The notes beneath the pieces are model-generated. The model was given only the letters and a program-made list of their open reading frames with translations. It made no database searches and was not told the origin of the DNA. From Acidimicrobiaceae bacterium (GTDB lineage Bacteria > Actinomycetota > Acidimicrobiia > Acidimicrobiales > RAAP-2): 5,384 bases of DNA. Position numbers and translations under genes: made by a program. Below, in pieces: positions 1-5,384 of the stretch. The stretch is taken from positions 1-5,384 of the forward strand of contig PKWA01000102.1 in the NCBI GenBank assembly GCA_003131665.1, in the 5' to 3' direction. The first letter of the stretch is position 1. Each line of letters opens with the position of its first letter.

Positions 1-999
1 CGACACCTCGACATGATCTTTGCCTTACAGACCCTGACTGACAAGTTCTACATGGGCAACGTGGTCTCGGGCCCGAACGCGCTTGACACGATCAAGATGA
101 CTGAGATCCTCTTTGGCGGACGCGACACCATTGAAAAGACGCCGGCAACGATCTCGCTGATCAACTGCAACTCGCCGCTGCGCTGGGACGATCGCATGCT
201 CGACGCACAGTTCGAGTACAGCCGCGCCAATCAGCCCGTCGTGTTGACCCCGTTTCTGCTCATGGGTGCGATGTCACCAGTGACGATTCCTTCAGCCCTC
301 GTCCAGCAGTTGGCCGAGGCACTCTCGGGCATCGCGCTCTCTCAGCTCATTCGCCCGGGATGTCCGGTCATCTTCGGCTCATTCCTCTCCAACATCGACA
401 TGCAGTCGGGATCGCCGTGCTTCGGGACGCCGGAGTCCGCGATCGGGCTGCTCTGCACGGGACAACTGGCCCGGCACTTCGGACTGCCATTTCGCACCGG
501 GGGAGGACTTACCTCGAGTCAGATGCCCGACGCGCAGGCCGCCTACGAGGCACTGATGACCATGCTGCCGACGTTTCTGGCCGGCACGAACATGGTCATG
601 CACTCGGCCGGCTGGCTGGAGAGCGGCCTCGTGAGTTGCTACGAGAAGTTCATTATTGACATTGAGCTCTTGCGGATGCTGCGAGTCGAGTTCACGCCCC
701 TAGAGATCGACGAGGCCGCGCTGGCCTTTGACGCGCACTTAGAGGTCGGCCACGGCGGTCACTTTCTCGGCGCCGAGCACACCATGACCCGTTTTCGTGA
801 CTGCTTTTACCGTCCGATGCTCTCGTCTTCAAAGAACTTCGAACGCTGGGCCCGTGAAGGGTCCCAGGACGCGGCCTCCAGGGCGGGTGACATCTATCGA
901 AAGACGATCGAGGAGTACGAGGCCCCGCCGCTGGACGACGCGATCCGTGCCGAGTTGGAGGAGTACGTCATTCGCCGGCGTGCCGAGTTAGGCGACTGA
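1..999 (+). CDS. MttB-family (non-pyrrolysine) corrinoid methyltransferase, 3' part; 5' end outside window
   Basis: The reading frame is open from the first base, and family-like sequence precedes the first ATG at nt 13, so the gene starts before the window. The visible 332 residues are roughly the last two thirds of a family protein of about 500. Recognisable trimethylamine methyltransferase family (MttB) segments, numbered from nt 1, are CNSPLRW (56-62), the GSF-SN-DM-SG-P-FGTPE stretch after residue 120, GLPFRTGGGLTSSQ (161-174) followed by PDAQAAYE, AGWLE (203-207), GHGGHF (250-255) and EAPPLD near the C-terminus. Known members transfer a methyl group from trimethylamine (pyrrolysine type) or glycine betaine (MtgB type) to the cobalt of a corrinoid protein in the cytoplasm. 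No in-frame TAG occurs, although the region equivalent to Pyl334 of archaeal MttB should lie near residues 165-175, so this is the non-pyrrolysine type. Glycine betaine or another quaternary amine is the likely substrate class (inference). Its TGA stop is one base before the next start, so it is probably co-transcribed and coupled. Confidence 0.9.
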   Translation, partial: RHLDMIFALQTLTDKFYMGNVVSGPNALDTIKMTEILFGGRDTIEKTPATISLINCNSPLRWDDRMLDAQFEYSRANQPVVLTPFLLMGAMSPVTIPSALVQQLAEALSGIALSQLIRPGCPVIFGSFLSNIDMQSGSPCFGTPESAIGLLCTGQLARHFGLPFRTGGGLTSSQMPDAQAAYEALMTMLPTFLAGTNMVMHSAGWLESGLVSCYEKFIIDIELLRMLRVEFTPLEIDEAALAFDAHLEVGHGGHFLGAEHTMTRFRDCFYRPMLSSSKNFERWAREGSQDAASRAGDIYRKTIEEYEAPPLDDAIRAELEEYVIRRRAELGD

Positions 1000-1000
1000 C

Positions 1001-3523
1001 GTGAGCGAATCGAACGCTCGAGCCCGAGCCGTCATTATTGGGGCAGGGATCGTCGGCAACAGCCTCGCGTACCACCTTGCGTTACTCGGCTGGCGCGATC
1101 TGGTGCTCGTCGACAAGGGCCCGATGCCGAATCCCGGAGGATCCACCGGCCACGCCTCGAACTTCATCTTTCCCGTCGACTACTCCAAGATGATGACTGA
1201 ACTTACTGCCGACAGCACTGCGCAGTACAAGGAGCTCGGCGTCTTCATCGAAAGCGGGGGCATTGAGGTGGCGCGCAGCGACGCGCGGCGCCAGGAGTTG
1301 CGTCGACGGATGTCCGCCGCGACCGCCTGGGGCGTGCCCTGTGAACTACTGAGCCCGGAAGGTGTCGCCAAGCTGGTGCCTTACCTCGATCCGGCGACGA
1401 TTTTGGAAGGCCTGTATTTTCCGACCGTCGGCGTCGTGGATTCGTTGCGCGCAGGCACAATCATGCGCGAACGGGCCCAGGAGATGGGCGCGTTGGAGGT
1501 GCGCGCGAACACCGAGATCTTGGGCATCGATCTCACCGAGGACGCTCAGCGCGTGCAAGCTGTTCGAACTAGCACCGGCGACCTCGAGACCGAGGTCGTC
1601 GCAATCTGTTGTGGCGTGTGGAGTGACCGCGTCGCCCAGATGGCCGGGGCCTCAATTCCCCTCACGCCAATCGTGCACCAGATGATCAGCGTCGGGCCGA
1701 TCCCGCTCTTCGCCGACACCGTGGGCGAGATTACCTACCCGATCGTGCGCGACATGGACACCAATATGTACGAACGCCAACACGGCGGGGACATCGAGGT
1801 CGGCTCGTACGCACACCGCCCGATCATCGTCGACCCCAACGAAATCCCCTCGCTCGAAGAGTCGGCCCTTTCGCCGACCGAACTGCCCTTCACCCAGAAC
1901 GACTTCGACCCCCAACTCCAAGACGCGCTCGAGCTCATGCCCGAGCTCTTGGGCGACGAGAAGGTCGGTGTGCGCTACGCCATCAACGGGCTCATCTCGA
2001 TGACGCCCGACGGACACCCGGTGCTCGGCGAGACGCCCGAGGTGAAGGGCCTGTGGTCAGTGGCGGCGAGTTGGATCAAAGAAGGTCCGGGCATCGCCAA
2101 AGCGGTTGCGGACTGGATGAACGGACAAGCCCCCGAGATTGACTTGCACGAAGCGGACGTCGCTCGCTTCTACGATCATCAGCGCACCCGGGCGCACGTG
2201 ACTGCACGGGCCCGCGAGGGCTTTAACAAGATGTACGGCATCGTGCACCCATCAGAGCAGTGGGAGTCGCTGCGCCCGACGCGACTGAGCCCGGTCTACG
2301 GACGCGAGGTCGATCTTGGCGCAGTCTTCTTCGAGACCATGGGTTGGGAACGGCCCTACTGGTACGAGAGTAACGAGCATCTCCTCAAGAAATACGGTGA
2401 TCGGGTGATGAAGAGGGAGGCGGAATGGGAGTCGCGTTGGTGGTCGCCCATCATCAACGCCGAGCACCTCGCGATGCGAGAGAGCTGTGGACTGGTCGAT
2501 CTCTCGGCCTTCGCGGTGCTCGACATAACGGGACCAAGCGCGTTGTCAGTCCTGCAAGGGCTCTGCGTCGCGCAGATGGACGTGGCGATTGGCCGAGTGA
2601 TCTACACCTCCTTGCTCGACGAGCGCGGCGGCTTTAAGTCCGACTTGACGATCATGCGCCTGGGCCAGAACTGGTTTCGCTTGGTGACGGGTGCGAGTAC
2701 CGGCATGACGGAAAAGAAGTGGTTCGTCGACCATCTGCCCAGTGATGGCTCGGCGCAACTGAGTGATCTCACCTCGTCGTGGGCAACATTCGGACTCTGG
2801 GGTCCGAGCGCAAGGGATGTGCTCCAACGCTGCACCGACGACGACGTCAGTCACGAAGGTTTTCCCTTCGCGACGTGTCGGGTCATTGAACTTGGCGGTA
2901 TCAAGGTCCTCGCGTCGCGCATCTCGTACATTGGCGAACTGGGTTGGGAGATCTACGTGCCGATCGAAGAGGGCGCCAGGGCCTGGGTCACGCTCTTCGA
3001 AGCCGGTCAAGTTGACGGCCTGGTGCCGGTCGGAATTGGCGTCTACGCCACGACGGGACGACTCGAGAAGGGCTACCGGGCCCTCGGTAACGAATTGACC
3101 GCTGACTACAACATCGTTGAAGCTGGCATGGCGCGACCGACCGTGAAGAAGGCGGATTTCATTGGCCGAGCAGCGTACGTGGCCCAACGGGACCAGGTTC
3201 CGATCGCGCAGCTCTGCACGCTCACGGTCGACGACCGTCGCTCGAAGAGCGGTGTCGCGCGGTACATGCTCGGCGGCGAACCCATCGTGAGCCTTGAAGG
3301 TGAGCGCCTCGTCGACGAACGCGGGCGTCCGTCCTACGTGACCAGTGCGGGATCGGGGCCCTCGCTCGGTCAACACATTCTGCTCGCCTATCTGCCGAAC
3401 GCGTACGCCGAAGTCGGCAAACGACTGATGACCGAGTACCTGGGCGAGACGTATCCGGTCACCGTCGACGTGGTCGGGTCGACCCCCTTGTTCGACGCCG
3501 ACAACGCTCGGGTGAGAAGTTAG
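1001..3523 (+). CDS. FAD-dependent dimethylglycine/sarcosine dehydrogenase-like protein with fused GcvT folate domain
   Basis: This 840-residue protein matches the two-domain layout of bacterial dimethylglycine oxidase/dehydrogenase (about 830 residues). The N-terminal DAO-type flavin domain (about 8-370) opens with the dinucleotide motif GAGIVG (14-19) and acidic D38. H51 in GGSTGHAS sits where the family attaches FAD covalently. H226 and Y257 align with active-site His225 and Tyr259 of Arthrobacter dimethylglycine oxidase (alignment from memory). A linker domain (about 373-428) leads to a GcvT-like domain (about 428-710) with GWERPYW (448-454), D548 in the KSDLT segment matching the folate-site Asp, ELGWEIY (646-652) and RLEKGYR (687-693). 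A C-terminal GcvT barrel ends the protein. The family oxidises N-methyl groups of dimethylglycine or sarcosine and passes the carbon to tetrahydrofolate as methylene-THF. The adjacent etfBA pair favours an ETF-linked dehydrogenase over an oxidase (inference). The GTG start lies one base after the upstream stop; only a weak AGG at 990-992 serves as ribosome site. Family is sure; exact substrate is not. Confidence 0.92.
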   Translation: MSESNARARAVIIGAGIVGNSLAYHLALLGWRDLVLVDKGPMPNPGGSTGHASNFIFPVDYSKMMTELTADSTAQYKELGVFIESGGIEVARSDARRQELRRRMSAATAWGVPCELLSPEGVAKLVPYLDPATILEGLYFPTVGVVDSLRAGTIMRERAQEMGALEVRANTEILGIDLTEDAQRVQAVRTSTGDLETEVVAICCGVWSDRVAQMAGASIPLTPIVHQMISVGPIPLFADTVGEITYPIVRDMDTNMYERQHGGDIEVGSYAHRPIIVDPNEIPSLEESALSPTELPFTQNDFDPQLQDALELMPELLGDEKVGVRYAINGLISMTPDGHPVLGETPEVKGLWSVAASWIKEGPGIAKAVADWMNGQAPEIDLHEADVARFYDHQRTRAHVTARAREGFNKMYGIVHPSEQWESLRPTRLSPVYGREVDLGAVFFETMGWERPYWYESNEHLLKKYGDRVMKREAEWESRWWSPIINAEHLAMRESCGLVDLSAFAVLDITGPSALSVLQGLCVAQMDVAIGRVIYTSLLDERGGFKSDLTIMRLGQNWFRLVTGASTGMTEKKWFVDHLPSDGSAQLSDLTSSWATFGLWGPSARDVLQRCTDDDVSHEGFPFATCRVIELGGIKVLASRISYIGELGWEIYVPIEEGARAWVTLFEAGQVDGLVPVGIGVYATTGRLEKGYRALGNELTADYNIVEAGMARPTVKKADFIGRAAYVAQRDQVPIAQLCTLTVDDRRSKSGVARYMLGGEPIVSLEGERLVDERGRPSYVTSAGSGPSLGQHILLAYLPNAYAEVGKRLMTEYLGETYPVTVDVVGSTPLFDADNARVRS
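3514..3519 (+). promoter_or_regulatory. GAGAAG, probable ribosome binding site for etfB
   Basis: This purine-rich hexamer lies inside the last codons of the upstream dehydrogenase gene. It leaves three bases before GTG 3523 and six before GTG 3526. The spacing favours 3526 as the etfB start, in agreement with the family N-terminus. Confidence 0.4.
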
Positions 3524-3525
3524 TG

Positions 3526-4293
3526 GTGCGAGTACTGGTCTGCGTGAAGCGCGTCGCCATGGTGGGCGCGCGCATCGTCTTAACGGCGGACGAAACCGAA
3601 GTCGACGTGCGTCAATTGGGCTTCACGATCAGTCCCCATGAGGAGTGCGCCGTCGAAGAGGCCGTGCGGATCGTCGAGCAGCGAGGCGGTGTCGTCACGG
3701 TGCTCACGCTCGGCCCAATCGAGGCGGCCGATCAACTTCGTGACGCGGCGTCGATCGGCGCCAATGAGCTGGTGCACCTCGTCACCGACGGAAAAGAGTG
3801 GGACCCCAGTGCAACCGCCGACGCGATCGTTGACGCCCTTCGCCGACACGAAGACCTCAACGGCCCCTACGACCTCATCCTCTTTGGCAATGAGGCCGCC
3901 GACACGGGGGACTACCAAGTCGGCGTACGCGTGGCGTTCGCCCTTGGGCGACCGTGCGTGAACGGCGTGAAGAACCTCGTCGTCGGTGAAGAGACGGTGG
4001 TCGCCAAGCGTGAGTTCCGTGGTGGCGACGAACTCTACGAGCTCGCGTTGCCGAGCGTGGTCGGGGTAAAAGAGGGGATCAACCTTCCGCGCTATCCGTC
4101 CCTGCCGGGGCGCGTGCGCGCGAAGAAGATGGCCATTGAAGAGACTCCGCTGGAGGGGCACCGAGGACCGGTCAAGTTAGAGCGGCTTCGAGTTCCCAGC
4201 GAGCCGCGCGAGCGCGCCGAGATCATCGGCCACGGAGTGGACGCCGTCGAGGCGTTGGTCGATCTGTTCGAACAGTGGGGCGTCGTCGCTTGA
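3526..4293 (+). CDS. etfB: Electron transfer flavoprotein subunit beta
   Basis: The protein (about 255 residues, usual length for EtfB) begins MRVLVCVKRV, matching the family start MKILVCVKRVP. Further family landmarks are the ISPHEECAVEEA stretch (canonical INPFDEYALEEA), the nucleotide-binding segment GNEAADTGDYQVG (121-133), the beta signature region from K161 to K182 with GGDE and LPSVVGVK, and NLPRYPSLPG (186-195) followed by RAKK. EtfB pairs with EtfA; the heterodimer holds FAD (and AMP in the classical type) and carries electrons from flavin dehydrogenases to ETF:quinone oxidoreductase. Its place directly behind the dehydrogenase suggests a dedicated electron acceptor. Two adjacent GTG codons are possible starts: 3523, overlapping the upstream TAG by one base, or 3526. 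I prefer 3526 because it gives the family N-terminus and leaves six bases after the GAGAAG at 3514-3519. The Ala after KRV replaces the usual Pro. The gene ends at TGA 4291-4293, overlapping the preferred etfA start. Confidence 0.93.
   Translation: MRVLVCVKRVAMVGARIVLTADETEVDVRQLGFTISPHEECAVEEAVRIVEQRGGVVTVLTLGPIEAADQLRDAASIGANELVHLVTDGKEWDPSATADAIVDALRRHEDLNGPYDLILFGNEAADTGDYQVGVRVAFALGRPCVNGVKNLVVGEETVVAKREFRGGDELYELALPSVVGVKEGINLPRYPSLPGRVRAKKMAIEETPLEGHRGPVKLERLRVPSEPRERAEIIGHGVDAVEALVDLFEQWGVVA
4290..4293 (+). other. TTGA stop-start overlap joining etfB and etfA
   Basis: The TGA stop of etfB (4291-4293) shares bases with a TTG in the etfA frame (4290-4292). Such four-base overlaps usually mean that ribosomes finishing the first gene re-start on the second, which would keep the two ETF subunits at equal amounts. 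The role is inferred; the overlap itself is visible. Confidence 0.5.
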
Positions 4294-5312
4294 GCGAGAC
4301 CACGCACGAATCAACCGGAGTCGTGCTCTGTCTCGTCGAGTACGACGACGACGGAGTCATCGACTCCTCGCTACGCGCCATAAGTTTTGCTCGATCACTC
4401 GGTTCGTCGTCGAACACGCCACTCGTGGCGGCGACGGTCGGTGCGGTGTCACCTTCAATACTGACTGCGTTGCAAACTTTTGGGGTCGACGAGGCGATCG
4501 AGCTGGTCATCGAGGGCGTCGACACCTACGCGCCGCTCGCTTGGGCTCGGTCACTCGAGCAACTCTCGCAGTCCTTGGCCACGAGGGCGATCGTGGCCGC
4601 CGGCACCGACCGGGGCAACGAGGTCATGGCGTACCTCGGGGCCGCGACGGGACTGCCGATGGTGGCCAACTGTCTACGCGCGTCGTGGTCGGACGCGACG
4701 ACCATTGCGTTAAGTCGACAGCGGTGGGCAGGCAGTCTCATCGAGGACGCCGTCTTCGATGGTGTGCCGGCGCTGCTCACGGTCGCGTTCGATGGCGTGG
4801 CGGCGGAACCGGCGTCAACTCCGGCGCCGACGAAGGTGCGTGACTTCCACTTTTCGCCGAGCGAGGACGATCTTGGCGTCAAGGTCGCCGAATGGATTGG
4901 TCGCGGCGGAGGCGTCGCTCTCGCCGACGCGCGTGTTGTGGTTGGGGGCGGGCGCGGTGTTGGCAGTGAAGAGGGCTTTGGACCACTCGATGAGTTGGCT
5001 GGACTTTTGGGCGCGGCCGTTGGTGTGTCGAGGGCAGTCACGAGCGCCGGTTGGCGTCCGCACGCGCAACAAGTTGGACAAACGGGAACGCGAATCTCGC
5101 CCGATCTCTACCTCGCGTGTGGCATCAGTGGCGCCACCCAGCATTTGGCGGGATGTCGGAGCGCCAAGCGGGTGGTGACCATCAACACCGATCCGGACGC
5201 GCCCTTCCTTTCTCGCGCCGACTACGCGGTGGTGGGTGACGTCGCCGTGATCATCCCGGCGTTGGTTGAGGCGATAAAGGCTCGAAAGTCGGGTCGCGCC
5301 GGTCCGGCGTAG
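4290..5312 (+). CDS. etfA: Electron transfer flavoprotein subunit alpha
   Basis: The roughly 340-residue protein has the EtfA layout: an N-terminal adenine-nucleotide alpha-hydrolase-like domain (about 10-180, with GTDRGNEVMAYLGAATGLP) and a C-terminal FAD-binding domain. In the latter I see VVVGGGRGVGS (216-226), R248 in VSRAV, QQVGQTG (260-266, T265 at the flavin-contacting Thr position) and the alpha signature LYLACGISGATQH (273-285) closing with TIN (297-299) and D-DAPFL-RADY. It forms the FAD-carrying half of the ETF dimer with the upstream etfB product and should receive electrons from the flavoprotein dehydrogenase. Two signature positions differ from the commonest form: Thr283 where Ile/Val is usual and Thr297 where Ala is usual; both are mild. 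Start: TTG 4290 overlaps the etfB stop as TTGA, typical of coupled translation, and gives MSETTHES. GTG 4275 in the same frame would add five residues (GRRR-rich) and GTG 4323 is a shorter option; none has a strong ribosome site. Confidence 0.92.
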   Translation: MSETTHESTGVVLCLVEYDDDGVIDSSLRAISFARSLGSSSNTPLVAATVGAVSPSILTALQTFGVDEAIELVIEGVDTYAPLAWARSLEQLSQSLATRAIVAAGTDRGNEVMAYLGAATGLPMVANCLRASWSDATTIALSRQRWAGSLIEDAVFDGVPALLTVAFDGVAAEPASTPAPTKVRDFHFSPSEDDLGVKVAEWIGRGGGVALADARVVVGGGRGVGSEEGFGPLDELAGLLGAAVGVSRAVTSAGWRPHAQQVGQTGTRISPDLYLACGISGATQHLAGCRSAKRVVTINTDPDAPFLSRADYAVVGDVAVIIPALVEAIKARKSGRAGPA

Positions 5313-5351
5313 TCGCTCGCCGTCTCGTTCATCGGAGTATTAGTCGCGAGT

Positions 5352-5384
5352 GTGACGGTAGAAATTGACGGAGGACGGCGTCAA
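5352..5384 (+). CDS. Possible start of a downstream gene, cut by window end
   Basis: A GTG at 5352 opens a frame reading MTVEIDGGRRQ that runs without a stop to the window end. A GGAG at 5334-5337 lies 14 bases before it, which is longer than ideal spacing. The start resembles the first strand of N-terminal 2Fe-2S ferredoxin-like domains (V-x-IDG-R), as found on formate dehydrogenase and heterotetrameric sarcosine oxidase alpha subunits, and such a gene would fit a one-carbon operon. Eleven residues are far too few to identify a family. A competing reading is that GGAGG at 5370-5374 is the ribosome binding site of a gene starting just past the edge. Confidence 0.3.
   Translation, partial: MTVEIDGGRRQ
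5370..5374 (+). promoter_or_regulatory. GGAGG, candidate Shine-Dalgarno site for a gene starting at or beyond the right edge
   Basis: This perfect GGAGG core is a better ribosome-site match than those seen before the other genes here. A start codon beginning at about 5381-5385 would be correctly spaced, but the window ends at 5384. If this is the true site, the short frame from 5352 is not a gene. It could also be a chance match inside a coding sequence. Confidence 0.3.

Noticed and set aside
13..15. ATG at nt 13 as the real start of the first gene
   Set aside because: The four codons before it are open and read as family sequence (HLDM context), and a start here would remove about a third of an MttB-family protein.
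2546..3376. 276-codon open frame on the minus strand
   Set aside because: It lies wholly inside the GcvT part of the dehydrogenase gene, whose plus-strand protein is clearly conserved; the minus-strand translation is low in hydrophobic pattern and rich in Arg/His/Asp, as expected from the complement of GC-rich coding DNA.
3580..4161. 193-codon open frame on the minus strand
   Set aside because: It is fully opposite etfB, with no recognisable domain; another GC-rich shadow.
4526..5041. 171-codon minus-strand frame rich in Pro, Ser, Ala and Thr
   Set aside because: It overlaps the conserved etfA body; the skewed composition is typical of an antisense frame and no motif is visible.
5306..5321. 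GGCG / CGCC pair around the etfA stop as a terminator hairpin
   Set aside because: The stem is only four pairs with an eight-base loop and no T-run follows, so it does not support a terminator call.

Overview
The window holds four tightly packed, co-directional plus-strand genes: an MttB-family methyltransferase cut by the left edge, an FAD-dependent dimethylglycine/sarcosine dehydrogenase-like protein fused to a GcvT-type folate domain, and the two subunits of an electron transfer flavoprotein (etfB, etfA). A short in-frame stub at the right edge may be the start of a fifth gene. There is no intergenic stretch longer than about 40 bases, and no RNA gene, repeat, CRISPR array, mobile element, convincing terminator or internal promoter was seen. 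This looks like the middle of one polycistronic operon whose promoter lies to the left of the window.

The DNA is GC-rich, with mostly G/C third positions and GTG/TTG starts. This suggests a high-GC bacterium, most plausibly an actinomycete relative. In-frame TTA leucine codons are used in ordinary positions (for example nt 739-741 and 988-990), which argues against Streptomyces-like genomes. A free-living Acidimicrobiia-type actinobacterium is my best guess, but this is inference from style and gene content only.

Layout: nt 1-999, mttB-like (5' end missing); nt 1001-3523, dehydrogenase-GcvT fusion; nt 3526-4293, etfB (a GTG at 3523 is also possible); nt 4290-5312, etfA; nt 5313-5351, short spacer; nt 5352-5384, possible start of the next gene.

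How the genes may work together (inference): the MttB-like protein would move a methyl group from a quaternary or tertiary methylamine, such as glycine betaine, to a corrinoid protein encoded elsewhere. The flavoprotein would then oxidise the N-methyl group of the resulting dimethylglycine or sarcosine-like amine. Its fused folate domain would capture the carbon as 5,10-methylene-tetrahydrofolate, and the neighbouring ETF would carry the electrons towards the respiratory chain. The cluster therefore reads as a stepwise N-demethylation module feeding one-carbon metabolism. The true substrate cannot be fixed from sequence alone.
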